NCBI RefSeq assembly: GCF_009371975.2 | Contig: NZ_VIKT02000010.1 | Location: forward strand, 43,079-107,078 | Length of the DNA: 64,000 nt | Source of the DNA: Microcella pacifica | GTDB taxonomy: Bacteria; Actinomycetota; Actinomycetes; Actinomycetales; Microbacteriaceae | Direction: 5' to 3' | Shown here: one piece after another, positions 1 through 8,628 of the stretch | How the letters are laid out: every line of letters begins with the position of its first letter | Position numbering within the stretch: position 1 is the stretch's first letter | Notes under the pieces: generated by a model | Seen by the model: the letters and a program-made list of their open reading frames with translations, nothing else | Told to the model about the DNA's origin: nothing | The model's database searches: none | Made by a program: the position numbers and the translations under genes

Positions 1-268
1 GGCAGCCCTCGTCGACGGGTTCGGCGTCGCCGCGCACCTCGACGAGCTCGGGGTTGAGCACGTACCCGACGACGCCGTCGATGTTGTAGCTGAAGGCCTG
101 CAGCCCGACACCGATCTGCGGTGCAGCTACTCCGGCGCGGCCGGGAACCTGAACGGTGTCGAGGAGGTCGGTGACGAGCATCCTGACCCTGTCGTCGACC
201 GTCGTGATCGGGTCGGCGGGGCTGCGCAGCACGGGGTCGCCGAAGAGGCGGATGGGGCGGACGGTCAC
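1..268 (-). CDS. def: Peptide deformylase, 5' part only
   Basis: N-terminal 89 residues of a peptide deformylase, the metalloenzyme that removes the formyl group from nascent N-terminal methionine. The gene runs off the left edge of the window. Translation from the GTG at 268 gives the substrate-binding motif GVAAPQIG (about residues 46-53, equivalent to GxGxAAxQ) and ends in EGC, the start of the metal-binding EGCLS motif whose cysteine is a metal ligand. The HExxH motif lies outside the window. The start lies 8 bases after the stop of the upstream ATPase gene on the same strand. Assignment is firm for the family; which deformylase paralogue it is cannot be told. Confidence 0.88.
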   Translation of the reverse strand, partial: MTVRPIRLFGDPVLRSPADPITTVDDRVRMLVTDLLDTVQVPGRAGVAAPQIGVGLQAFSYNIDGVVGYVLNPELVEVRGDAEPVDEGC

Positions 269-276
269 GGCAGCGC

Positions 277-1584
277 TCAGACTCCGCGACGCTCGGGCAT
301 GCCCTCGGCGACGAGCGCGGCAAGCTCGCGTGCGGCCGACCGCGTGAGCGGCCGCAGCGAGGCCCAGTTGATGACCGAGCCGGCCGCGAGGTGCTCGTCG
401 TAGGGCATGCGCACGATCGCGCGCACGCGCGAGGCGAAGTGAGCCTCGATCTCCTCGAGCTTGACGAGGTTGGTGCCCTGGGTTCCCGTGTTGATCGCGA
501 CGACGGCGGAGCGCACGAGCTCGCCGTAGCCGTTCGCCTCGAGCCACGTGAGGGTCTCGGAGGCGAGCCGAGCTTCATCGACGCTGCCGCCGGAGACGAT
601 CACGATCGAGTCGGCGCGGCGGAGGGTCGCGCGCATGACGGAGTGCACGATGCCGGTGCCGCAGTCGGTGAGCACGATCGAGTAGTAGCGCGCCGTGAGG
701 TCGGCGACGACGTTGTAGTCGTTCTCGTCGAAGGCCTCGGAGAGCATCGGGTCGGTGTCGGAGGCGAGGATGTCGAGACGCGTCTCGTCGCGGGAGACGA
801 ACGTCGAGAAGTCGGTGAAGCCCGCGATGCTCGGCCCGCGGTTCACGAGGTCGCGCACGGTCGCGCGCGTCTGACGGGCGACGCGCTCGGAGAGGGTGCC
901 GCGGTCGGGGTTGGCGTCGATCGCGACGACGCGGTCGTCGCGCACGTCGGCGAGGGCCATGCCGAGGAGGGTCGTCACGGTCGTCTTGCCGACCCCGCCC
1001 TTGCGAGTGAGGACGGGCACGAAGCGGGCCCCGCCGACGAAGGGGGTAGCGATGCGCGCGTCGAGCTCCTTGCGCGCGCGCACGCGGGCCGAGTCGCCCA
1101 GGTTGAGGAGGTGGAAGCTGAGTGTGTAGGCGAGCCGCGGCCAGAAGCCCTCCGGCGCGGGGCGGCGGCCGCGCGGGTGGTCGAGCAGGCGATCGGCGGT
1201 GAGCATGGCGGCCGTCTCAGGCCCCTCGCTCGTGCCGTCGAGGCGGTCACGACGCGTCGTCGCCGACGGCAGATCGAGGGCGCCCGTGATGGGCTCCGCG
1301 GGCGTCATGGCGGCGAGGGCCTCGTCCGAGAGCGAGATAGTCGTCACGCCGGACGTGAGAACCTGCACGACGGCCGGGTCGATCTCGTGCTCGGTGAGGG
1401 CGACAGCCTGCTCATCCTCGGGCGCCTCGTGCACGGGGGCGGGCAGCTCGACATCGATCGACATGCTCGGCGGCAGCGCGGCCGCGAGGTCGCCGTCGGC
1501 GGTCGGCTCGCGCCCGTCGTCGACGGTGTACTCCTCGTCGACGCGGGAGCTGCGCGACGAAGTCGAGCGCTTGGCTGCAGCCAC
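277..1584 (-). CDS. MinD/ParA-like ATPase with long N-terminal extension
   Basis: Deviant-Walker ATPase of the MinD/ParA/SIMIBI class, 435 aa. A 180-residue acidic, low-complexity N-terminal region precedes the P-loop RKGGVGKTT (about 194-202), and a segment DANPDRGTL follows about 30 residues later. The arrangement of a [23 protein letters not shown] linker before the P-loop resembles actinobacterial MinD-like proteins near type VII secretion loci (EspI-like), but no such locus is here. The GTG at 1584 is preferred because GAGGGGGAG lies just upstream. An in-frame ATG at 1692 would overlap the pyc stop as ATGA but lacks a ribosome site and adds sequence of unconvincing composition. Partner and cargo are unknown. 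Confidence 0.8.
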   Translation of the reverse strand: MAAAKRSTSSRSSRVDEEYTVDDGREPTADGDLAAALPPSMSIDVELPAPVHEAPEDEQAVALTEHEIDPAVVQVLTSGVTTISLSDEALAAMTPAEPITGALDLPSATTRRDRLDGTSEGPETAAMLTADRLLDHPRGRRPAPEGFWPRLAYTLSFHLLNLGDSARVRARKELDARIATPFVGGARFVPVLTRKGGVGKTTVTTLLGMALADVRDDRVVAIDANPDRGTLSERVARQTRATVRDLVNRGPSIAGFTDFSTFVSRDETRLDILASDTDPMLSEAFDENDYNVVADLTARYYSIVLTDCGTGIVHSVMRATLRRADSIVIVSGGSVDEARLASETLTWLEANGYGELVRSAVVAINTGTQGTNLVKLEEIEAHFASRVRAIVRMPYDEHLAAGSVINWASLRPLTRSAARELAALVAEGMPERRGV

Positions 1585-1688
1585 GTACTCCCCCTCGGTC
1601 AGTGAACGTGCTCGGTCGGTGACCGTGACAGAACACCACAGTCTACCGCCCTCCGCACTCGCGGAACGGAGGGCCTCTCGAGTACCGC

Positions 1689-4600
1689 TCATGCGTCGCC
1701 GACGACGACGAGCAGGTCGCCCGCCTCCACCTGCTGCGTGGTCGGCACGGCGAGCCGCGAGACGGTGCCGGCCACCGGCGACGTGATGGCGGCCTCCATC
1801 TTCATGGCCTCGATCGTGGCGACGCTCTGCCCTGCTTCGACCGTGTCGCCCTCCCCGACCTGCAGGGTCACGACGCCGCTGAACGGCGCGGCGACATGGC
1901 CGGGCTGCGCGGGGTCCGCCTTCTCCGTCTTCGTGCTCTCGACCTCGATCGAGCGATCGCGCACGAGCACCGGGCGCAATTGACCGTTGAGCGTCGCCAT
2001 GACGGTGCGCATGCCCTTCTCGTCCGGCTCGCTGATGGCTTCGAGGGCGACGAAGAGGCTCACCCCCGTCTCGATCTCGATGGTGTGCTCGACGCCGGGC
2101 TGGAGCCCGTAGAGGTAGTCGGGCGTGCGCAGCACCGAGAGGTCTCCGTACTGCTCGCGCACCTGCAGGAACTGCTGGGTGGGCTGGGCGAAGAGCAGCT
2201 GGTTGAGCATGAGCCGTCGATCGTCGGTCTCCCCGGCGAGCTTGGCGCGCTGCTCGTCAATGAGCTCGGTCACGCCGATCTTCGGCGTGCGGCCCTTGAG
2301 CACTTTGCTGCGGAAGGGCTCCGGCCACCCGCCAGGCAGGTCGCCGAGCTCTCCCGCCATGAACCCGATGACGGAGTCGGGGATGTCGTACTTGCCGGGG
2401 TTCTCCTCGAAGTCGGCCGGGTCGGCTCCCGCGGCGGCCATCTGCAGGGCGAGATCGCCCACGACCTTGCTCGAGGGCGTGACCTTCGTGGGGCGGCCGA
2501 GGATGCGGTTGGCCTCGGCGTACCAGTCCTCGATGAGCTCGAATCGGTCGGCGAGGCCGAGCGCGGTCGCCTGCTGGCGCAGGTTCGAGAGCTGACCACC
2601 GGGGATCTCGTGCTTGTAGACGCGCCCGGTGGGGCCAGCGAGGCCCGACTCGAAAGGCTTGTAGGCGGTGCGTACGGCCTCCCAGTACGGTTCGAGATCG
2701 CTCACCGCCTGCAGCGGGATGCCCGTGTCGCGCTCGGTGTGCGCGAGTGCCGCGACGAGGGCGGAGAGCGGCGGCTGGGAGGTGGTTCCCGCCATGGGCG
2801 CGCTCGCGGCATCCACGGCGTCGGCACCCGCGCGCGAGGCCGCCAGCAGCGTCGCGAGCTGACCGCCGGCGGTGTCGTGCGTGTGCACGTGCACGGGCAG
2901 GTCGAAGCGCTCGCGGAGAGCGCCGACGAGCTTCTCGGCCGCACTCGCGCGCAGCAGCCCCGCCATGTCCTTGATGGCGAGGATGTGCGCGCCGGAGTCG
3001 ACGATCTGCTCGGCGAGGCGCAGGTAGTAGTCGAGCGTGTACAGGTCTTCGGCCGGGTCGAGGAGGTCGCCCGAGTAGCACATCGCGACCTCGGCGATCG
3101 TGGAGCCCGTGCCGAGCACGGCGTCGATCGCGGGGCGCATCTGGTCGACATCGTTGAGCGCGTCGAAGATGCGGAAGATGTCGATGCCGGTCTCCGCAGC
3201 CTCGGCCACGAACGCGTCGGTGACCTCGGTCGGGTACGGCGTGTAGCCGACCGTGTTGCGTCCGCGCAGCAGCATCTGGATGGCCACATTGGGCAGCGCT
3301 GCGCGCATCGCGGCCAGGCGCTGCCACGGGTCCTCGCCGAGGAATCGCAGGGCGACGTCGTAGGTCGCTCCGCCCCAGGCCTCGACGCTCAGCAACTGGG
3401 GGGTCATGCGGGCGACGTGCGGCATGACGGTCGTGAGGTCGGTCGTGCGCACGCGCGTCGCGAGCAGCGATTGGTGAGCATCCCGGAATGTCGTGTCGGT
3501 CACGGCGAGAGCGGTCTGCGCGCGGAGGTCGGCCGCGAACCCGGCGGGGCCGAGTTCGAGCAGGCGCTGGCGCGAGCCGCTCGGCGCCTCCGCTTCCAGG
3601 TCGATGGTCGGGAGCTTGACGGCCGGGTCGAGGATGCCCTCACCGGGGCCGTTCGGCTGGTTCACCGTGACGTCCGCGAGCCACGTGAGCACCTTCGTGC
3701 CGCGGTCCTTCGAGGGGTTGGCGGTCACGAGCTCGGGGCGCTCATCGATGAAGGACGTGCTCAGGTCGCCCGCGATGAACTCCGGGTCATCGAGGACGGC
3801 CTGGAGGAACGGGATGTTCGTGGTGACGCCGCGGATGCGGAACTCCGCGAGCCCTCGTCGGGCGCGCGAGACGGCGGCGGCGAAGTCGCGACCGCGGCAC
3901 GTCATCTTGGCGAGCATCGAGTCGAAGTGCGGGGAGATCTGGGCGCCGGAAGCGATCGTGCCGCCGTCGAGTCGCACGCCCGCACCACCGGGAGAGCGGT
4001 AGGTCGTGATCTTGCCCGTGTCGGGGCGGAACCCGCTCGCCGGGTCCTCGGTCGTGATGCGGCACTGCAGGGCGGCGCCGCGCAGGTGGATCTGCTCCTG
4101 CTGCAGTCCGAGCTCGGCGAGGGACTGACCGTAGGCGATGCGCATCTGCGACTGCACGAGGTCGACGTCGGTCACTTCCTCGGTCACGGTGTGCTCGACC
4201 TGGATGCGCGGGTTCATCTCGATGAAGACGTGCTCGCCCTTGCGCTCCCCCGCGGTGTCGAGCAGGAACTCGACCGTGCCGGCGTTGACGTAGCCGATCG
4301 ACTTCGCGAACGCGATCGCGTCCCGGTACATGGCCTGACGCACATCCTCGTCGAGGTTCGGCGCCGGGGCGATCTCGACGACCTTCTGGTGCCGGCGCTG
4401 CACCGAGCAGTCGCGCTCGAAGAGGTGCACCGTCTCACCGCTCGAGTCGGCGAGAATCTGCACCTCGATGTGGCGGGGGCGCACAACCGCCTGCTCGACG
4501 AACATCGTGGCGTCGCCGAAGGCGCTGTCGGCCTCGCGCATGGCGGCCTCGAGCGCCTCCTTGAGGTCCTCGCGCTTCTCGACTCGGCGCATCCCTCGCC

Positions 4601-5093
4601 CGCCGCCGCCCGCGACAGCCTTCGCGAAGATGGGGAAGCCGATGTCGTCGGCCGCGTCGAGGAGCACCTGCATGTCGGTCGTCGCCGGGGACGACTTGAG
4701 CACGGGCACGCCCGCGGCGATCGCCTTCTCCTTCGCCGTGACCTTGTTGCCCGCCATCTCGAGCACCGAGCGGGGCGGGCCGATGAAGGCGATGCCCGCG
4801 TCGGCGGCCGCCTGCGCGAGGTCGGGGTTCTCACTGAGGAAGCCGTAGCCCGGGTAGATCGCGTCGGCGCCGGACTCCTGGGCTACGCGGATGATCTCGC
4901 TCACGTCGAGGTAGGCCCGTACGGGGTGCCCTTCCTCGCCGATCTGGTACGCCTCGTCGGCCTTGAGCCGGTGCATCGAGTTGCGATCCTCGAAGGGGAA
5001 GACGGCGACCGTCTTCGCGCCCAGCTCGTACGCGGCGCGGAAGGCGCGGATCGCGATCTCGCCGCGGTTGGCTACCAGGATCTTGCGGAACAT
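1689..5093 (-). CDS. pyc: Pyruvate carboxylase
   Basis: Biotin-dependent anaplerotic enzyme that carboxylates pyruvate to oxaloacetate; 1134 aa, the usual length of the single-chain form. The order is biotin carboxylase (starts FRKILVANRGEIAIRAF, with a glycine-rich GGGGRGMRRV loop), a central carboxyltransferase domain (DTTFRDAHQSLLATRVRT) and a C-terminal biotinyl domain with the biotin-accepting lysine in EAMKMEA (about residue 1098). The ATG at 5093 follows GAAAGGA at good spacing; the reading frame stays open further upstream but that extension has no family similarity. It is divergent from the ParA gene at 5203 and is followed closely by the MinD-like gene. Confidence 0.97.
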   Translation of the reverse strand: MFRKILVANRGEIAIRAFRAAYELGAKTVAVFPFEDRNSMHRLKADEAYQIGEEGHPVRAYLDVSEIIRVAQESGADAIYPGYGFLSENPDLAQAAADAGIAFIGPPRSVLEMAGNKVTAKEKAIAAGVPVLKSSPATTDMQVLLDAADDIGFPIFAKAVAGGGGRGMRRVEKREDLKEALEAAMREADSAFGDATMFVEQAVVRPRHIEVQILADSSGETVHLFERDCSVQRRHQKVVEIAPAPNLDEDVRQAMYRDAIAFAKSIGYVNAGTVEFLLDTAGERKGEHVFIEMNPRIQVEHTVTEEVTDVDLVQSQMRIAYGQSLAELGLQQEQIHLRGAALQCRITTEDPASGFRPDTGKITTYRSPGGAGVRLDGGTIASGAQISPHFDSMLAKMTCRGRDFAAAVSRARRGLAEFRIRGVTTNIPFLQAVLDDPEFIAGDLSTSFIDERPELVTANPSKDRGTKVLTWLADVTVNQPNGPGEGILDPAVKLPTIDLEAEAPSGSRQRLLELGPAGFAADLRAQTALAVTDTTFRDAHQSLLATRVRTTDLTTVMPHVARMTPQLLSVEAWGGATYDVALRFLGEDPWQRLAAMRAALPNVAIQMLLRGRNTVGYTPYPTEVTDAFVAEAAETGIDIFRIFDALNDVDQMRPAIDAVLGTGSTIAEVAMCYSGDLLDPAEDLYTLDYYLRLAEQIVDSGAHILAIKDMAGLLRASAAEKLVGALRERFDLPVHVHTHDTAGGQLATLLAASRAGADAVDAASAPMAGTTSQPPLSALVAALAHTERDTGIPLQAVSDLEPYWEAVRTAYKPFESGLAGPTGRVYKHEIPGGQLSNLRQQATALGLADRFELIEDWYAEANRILGRPTKVTPSSKVVGDLALQMAAAGADPADFEENPGKYDIPDSVIGFMAGELGDLPGGWPEPFRSKVLKGRTPKIGVTELIDEQRAKLAGETDDRRLMLNQLLFAQPTQQFLQVREQYGDLSVLRTPDYLYGLQPGVEHTIEIETGVSLFVALEAISEPDEKGMRTVMATLNGQLRPVLVRDRSIEVESTKTEKADPAQPGHVAAPFSGVVTLQVGEGDTVEAGQSVATIEAMKMEAAITSPVAGTVSRLAVPTTQQVEAGDLLVVVGDA

Positions 5094-5202
5094 CTTGTCC
5101 TTTCGCGGGCGGCCCGGGGCGAACCCTGGAAGCCGCCTGACGGTGGGGGCGGATGGCGTCGGCGCGAATGCACGCGACTCCAGACTAGTAAAGGTAGGGT
5201 CG

Positions 5203-6012
5203 GTGTTCGTGCACGTACTCAGCATCAGCTCCCTGAAGGGAGGCGTGGGCAAGACCACCGTCACCCTCGGCCTCGCGTCGGCGGCGTTCGCTCGGGGCCT
5301 GCGCACCCTCGTCGTCGACCTCGACCCGCAGTCCGATGCCTCGACGGGCATGGACATCCAGGTCGCGGGGCACCTCACGATCGCCGACGTGCTCGGCGCG
5401 CCCAAGGAGCGCACGGTGCGGCAGGCGATCGCCCCGAGCGGCTGGACGCGCGGTCGCCCCGGCACGGTCGACGTGCTCATCGGCAGCCCGAGCGCGATCA
5501 ACTTCGACGGCCCGCACCCGAGCATCCGCGAGATCTGGAAGCTCGAGGAGGCCCTCGCCCACGTCGAGGCCGACTACGACCTCGTGCTCGTCGACTGCGC
5601 CCCCTCGCTCAACGCGCTCACGCGCACGGCGTGGGCGGCGAGCGACCGGGTGGTCGTCGTCACGGAGCCCGGCCTGTTCTCGGTCGCGGCCGCCGACCGT
5701 GCTCTGCGGGCGATCGAGGAGATTCGCCGCGGGCTCTCCCCCCGCCTGCAGCCTCTCGGCATCATCGTCAATCGCGCGCGCGTGCAGTCGCTCGAGCACC
5801 AGTTCCGCATCAAGGAGCTGCGCGACATGTTCGGCCCGCTCGTGCTCGCCCCTCAACTGCCCGAGCGCACCTCGCTGCAGCAGGCTCAGGGCGCGGCGAA
5901 GCCCCTGCACATGTGGCCGGGCGACAGCGCGCTCGAGATGGCGCGCAACTTCGACCAGTTGCTCGACCGGGTCATGCGCACGGGTCGACTGGGCGAGTAC
6001 GCGGCAGGCTAG
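5203..6012 (+). CDS. ParA family ATPase
   Basis: ParA-type ATPase, 269 aa, with a deviant Walker A motif LKGGVGKTT near the N-terminus (about 11-19), the Walker A' segment VVDLDPQSDAS and the Walker B segment LVLVDCAPSLNAL. These proteins usually segregate DNA or position large complexes by ATP-dependent dimerisation on the nucleoid. No ParB or parS site is visible nearby, so it is unlikely to be the chromosomal partition pair. It is transcribed divergently from pyc and converges on a MerR regulator gene. Start is GTG 5203 behind AAGG; GTG 5209 is an equally possible start. Function beyond the family is not established. Confidence 0.85.
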   Translation: MFVHVLSISSLKGGVGKTTVTLGLASAAFARGLRTLVVDLDPQSDASTGMDIQVAGHLTIADVLGAPKERTVRQAIAPSGWTRGRPGTVDVLIGSPSAINFDGPHPSIREIWKLEEALAHVEADYDLVLVDCAPSLNALTRTAWAASDRVVVVTEPGLFSVAAADRALRAIEEIRRGLSPRLQPLGIIVNRARVQSLEHQFRIKELRDMFGPLVLAPQLPERTSLQQAQGAAKPLHMWPGDSALEMARNFDQLLDRVMRTGRLGEYAAG

Positions 6013-6056
6013 CGCGCGCACCGCCGAGCGCGAGGCTCGAGCGGGATGCTCGCGGT

Positions 6057-6602
6057 TCAGCTCGCGCGGGTGGACCGCCGCGCGGCGAGCTCGTCCTGCG
6101 GGTCGGCCGCGGGCGTCGAGTCGAGGTCGACGAGGCTCGACTCCACCTCGCGCAGCACCTTGCCGACGGCGATGCCGAACACGCCCTGGCCGCGGCTGAC
6201 GAGGTCGATGACCTCGTCGTCGCTCGTGCACAGGTAGACGCTCGCACCATCGCTCATGAGCGTCGTCTGCGCGAGGTCGTTGACGCCGGCCTCGCGCAAC
6301 TGGTTGACGGCCGTGCGGATCTGCTGGAGGGAGATGCCGGTATCGAGAAGTCTCTTGACGAGCTTGAGCACGAGGATGTCGCGGAAGCCGTAGAGGCGCT
6401 GCGTGCCCGACCCGGAGGCGCCACGCACGGTGGGCTCGACGAGCTCGGTGCGCGCCCAGTAGTCGAGCTGGCGGTAGGAGATGCCGGCGGCACGAGCCGC
6501 CACCGCCCCGCGATAGCCGGCCTGGTCATCGAGCTCGGGCAGACCTTCGGTGAACAGCAGCCCGAGGTCGTACCGCTCTGCACGGCCGCTGACGTCGCCC
6601 AT
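6057..6602 (-). CDS. MerR family regulator (Rv1830-like position)
   Basis: Transcriptional regulator of 181 aa with a MerR winged HTH: GISYRQLDYWARTELVEPT (about 40-58) then QRLYGFRDILVLKLVKRLLDTGISLQQIRTAV. The C-terminal part (VYLCTSDDEVIDLVSRGQGVFGIAVG) is a small effector or dimer region without the cysteine set of metal-sensing MerR proteins. In actinobacteria a protein of this type (Rv1830 in Mycobacterium) is encoded beside GarA and a second MerR, as here. The ATG at 6602 follows GGTGGGG. An imperfect dyad at 6624-6653 just upstream could be its own operator. The ligand is unknown. Confidence 0.85.
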   Translation of the reverse strand: MGDVSGRAERYDLGLLFTEGLPELDDQAGYRGAVAARAAGISYRQLDYWARTELVEPTVRGASGSGTQRLYGFRDILVLKLVKRLLDTGISLQQIRTAVNQLREAGVNDLAQTTLMSDGASVYLCTSDDEVIDLVSRGQGVFGIAVGKVLREVESSLVDLDSTPAADPQDELAARRSTRAS

Positions 6603-6623
6603 TGCCCCACCTAACCTTCATGT

Positions 6624-6653
6624 TGAACGTGACAGTTGCTGTCCCGTCGTTCA
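6624..6653. promoter_or_regulatory. Imperfect dyad upstream of MerR gene, possible operator
   Basis: The arms TGAACG-T-GACAG and CTGTC-CCGT-CGTTCA flank a TTG centre, 21-50 bases upstream of the MerR start at 6602. The inner GACAG-TTG-CTGTC is perfect and the outer hexamers match with unequal spacers. MerR regulators typically bind dyads inside promoter spacers, so autoregulation is a reasonable inference, not shown. Confidence 0.4.
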
Positions 6654-6720
6654 CAGTAGCTACCCGTCCCGCGTCGACCGGAGACATTCGCTCGGACACG
6701 TCGGCGTGTCGGGGCCCTTG

Positions 6721-7425
6721 CTACGACTGTAGCCTGCCGAGAGCCGATCTGATGAGACTCGATCGCACGATTTCGAGCTGACCCGCGATCTCGCGCGCGA
6801 GTTCGGCCGCCTTCGCGCGACTCGACGGATCGTTGCGCCGTGACACGGGAACGAGTGCCGACTCGATGAGCCCGAGCTCACGCTCGGCGGCTGCCCGGAA
6901 GCCTCTCAGGTGGCGCGGCTCGATGCCCGAGCGCTGCAGCTCGACGAGTGCGCGCACGACGGCGAGAGCATCCTCACCGAAGGTCTCGGCGGCCGGGACG
7001 AGCGACGCGCTCACGGCGTCGTTCAGCAGCCCCGCGCTCGCACCGCTCTCGTGCATCAGCTCCTCGCGGCTCCAGAGGCGCTCGGTCGCGAGCATCGAGG
7101 GCAGGGGAACCGAGCCGAGCGGCAAGGCGGGCATGCGCCCCGCCTCGAGCTCGGCGAGATGACTGCGGATGACCTTGAGCGGCAGGTAGTGGTCGCGCTG
7201 GAGGGTCAGGACGAAGCGCAGGCGGTCGACGTCGCGCGGCGAGAACTTGCGGTAGCCCGACTCGGTGCGGTCGGGGGCGACGAGTTGCTGCTCTTCGAGG
7301 AAGCGCAGTTTCGACGGCGTCAGATCGGGGAACTCCGGGCTGAGCTTCGCGAGCACCTGACCGATGCTGAGCAGGGCGCCCTTGCCGGGCTCGCGAGCCG
7401 GGGTGGCGGCGGGCCGTGCGGGCAT
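6721..7425 (-). CDS. ftsR: FtsR-like MerR family regulator
   Basis: MerR-type regulator of 234 aa. The N-terminal HTH begins LLSIGQVLAKLSPEFPDLTPSKLRFLEEQQLVAP and continues into YRKFSPRDVDRLRFVLTLQRDHYLPLKVIRSHL. This longer MerR subtype, encoded next to the FHA protein, matches Mycobacterium Rv1828 and Corynebacterium glutamicum FtsR, which activates ftsZ expression; the symbol rests on that neighbourhood and length. The ATG at 7425 shares one base with the FHA stop (TGATG), so the two are translationally coupled. The C-terminal half (SGASAGLLNDAVSASLVPAAETFGEDALAVVRALVELQRSGIEP, given here in outline) is helical and probably mediates dimerisation. Confidence 0.78.
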   Translation of the reverse strand: MPARPAATPAREPGKGALLSIGQVLAKLSPEFPDLTPSKLRFLEEQQLVAPDRTESGYRKFSPRDVDRLRFVLTLQRDHYLPLKVIRSHLAELEAGRMPALPLGSVPLPSMLATERLWSREELMHESGASAGLLNDAVSASLVPAAETFGEDALAVVRALVELQRSGIEPRHLRGFRAAAERELGLIESALVPVSRRNDPSSRAKAAELAREIAGQLEIVRSSLIRSALGRLQS

Positions 7426-7904
7426 CAGGCGCTCGAGGGCAGGTCGTGCCGGGACGCGTAGAACGTGAGGTGGAACTTGCCGACCTGCACTTCGGAGCCG
7501 TCGACGAGGGGCACCGTCTCCTCGATGCGCTCGCCGGCCATGAAGGTGCCGTTGAGGGAACCGAGGTCGCGCACGGAGAACTGGGAGCCGTGGCGCAGGA
7601 ACGAGGCGTGCTTGCGGGAGACGGTCACGTCGTCGAGGAAGATGTCGGCGTCGGGGTGGCGGCCGGCGACCGTGACGTCGGAGTCGAGCAGGAACCGCGC
7701 GCCGGTGTTCGGCCCGCGGCGCACGATGAGAAGGCCCGAGGATGCCGGCAGGGCCGCGATGACCTCGAGCTCCTCCGGCGAGATGCCCGCCTCCATCGCC
7801 GCGAGCTGCGCTGCGAATTCGGGCCCGTAGTGCACCGTCGTCTCGTGCGGGCGGTACTCGGTCGACTCGTCACCGGTACGACCGTTCTGCGGGGCCTCAG
7901 CCAT
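7425..7904 (-). CDS. garA: FHA domain protein, GarA/OdhI type
   Basis: Forkhead-associated protein of 159 aa. In GarA/OdhI the unphosphorylated form inhibits 2-oxoglutarate dehydrogenase and serine/threonine kinases (PknB/PknG) relieve this by phosphorylating an N-terminal ETT motif. The same motif is visible: HETTVHYGPEF with threonines at 22 and 23. The FHA core follows: VAGRHPDADIFLDD, VSRKHA and LGSLNGTF. The ATG at 7904 overlaps the upstream phosphatidyltransferase stop by one base; the stop overlaps the FtsR-like start by one base. The ETT motif and MerR neighbour make the OdhI/GarA assignment strong, though the target enzyme is outside the window. Confidence 0.88.
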   Translation of the reverse strand: MAEAPQNGRTGDESTEYRPHETTVHYGPEFAAQLAAMEAGISPEELEVIAALPASSGLLIVRRGPNTGARFLLDSDVTVAGRHPDADIFLDDVTVSRKHASFLRHGSQFSVRDLGSLNGTFMAGERIEETVPLVDGSEVQVGKFHLTFYASRHDLPSSA

Positions 7905-8551
7905 CAACGCACCTCCTCACGACCCAGCGTATCCGATGCTCCGGGTGCCGGTTGCGCCGATTCGGCCAGCAGCGCGAGCGTCTGACGGAGGTAGAGGGCG
8001 CCCGCCCACCAGTAGAGGAAACCACCCCAGAGGATGAACGCCCAGCCGATGGGGTCGCTCACGGCAGCGACCTGCGGAAAGGCCTGGCCGAGCACGAGGA
8101 TCGGGAGGGCGTAGAAGAGCGCGAAGGTCGCGAGCTTGCCGAGATGATGCACCGGCAGGGGGCCGTAGTCGTGCTGGGCGAGCACGACGCCGAGCACGGC
8201 GAGCAGCACGTCGCGGCCCACGATGACGATGACGACCCACCAGGGCACGACCTCGCGCACGGCGAGCGCGATGACGGCGGCGAAGATGAAGAGGCGGTCG
8301 GCTGCAGGGTCGAGCAGTTGGCCGAGCTTGGTGATCTGACCGAATCGCCGGGCGATGATGCCGTCGAGGTAGTCGGTCGCGCTCGAGACGATGATGACGA
8401 CGAGTGCCGCGAGGTCTTGCCCCGTGAGGACGAGGGCGAGGAACACCGGCACGAGCAGCAGGCGCACGGTGCTCAGGGCATTGGGGATCGTGACGATGCG
8501 ATCGCTCACGACCGCGCTCGTCCCGCTCGTCTCCTCCTCCTGCTGGGCCAC
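7904..8551 (-). CDS. pgsA: CDP-alcohol phosphatidyltransferase family protein
   Basis: Integral membrane phospholipid synthase of 215 aa. It carries the full family signature D60-x2-D63-G64-x2-A67-R68-x8-G77-x3-D81-x3-D85, which binds the divalent metal and CDP-diacylglycerol. About five to six hydrophobic segments follow the motif, as in the family. Likely acceptors are glycerol-3-phosphate (phosphatidylglycerophosphate synthase) or phosphatidylglycerol (cardiolipin synthase); mycobacterial pgsA2 sits in the same neighbourhood and its exact product is debated, so the symbol is tentative. It is the first gene of the pgsA-garA-ftsR operon and is divergent from the gene at 8629. Confidence 0.85.
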   Translation of the reverse strand: MAQQEEETSGTSAVVSDRIVTIPNALSTVRLLLVPVFLALVLTGQDLAALVVIIVSSATDYLDGIIARRFGQITKLGQLLDPAADRLFIFAAVIALAVREVVPWWVVIVIVGRDVLLAVLGVVLAQHDYGPLPVHHLGKLATFALFYALPILVLGQAFPQVAAVSDPIGWAFILWGGFLYWWAGALYLRQTLALLAESAQPAPGASDTLGREEVR

Positions 8552-8628
8552 GCCGTCAGTCTAGTGATGCTCGCCTCCCGCGCTCGGTGCACTATCCGCT
8601 GCCGCACGGGAGTCGCTAGCATGCGAGC

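Noticed and set aside
1585..1692. N-terminal extension of the MinD-like gene to the ATG overlapping the pyc stop
   Set aside because: The ATGA overlap is attractive but there is no ribosome site and the added residues look non-coding; GTG 1584 has a good ribosome site.
1896..6614. Very long open frame across pyc and the ParA gene on the plus strand
   Set aside because: It is the antisense/alternate-frame shadow of pyc and parA in GC-rich DNA; it lacks domains and is Arg/Ala/Glu-rich throughout.
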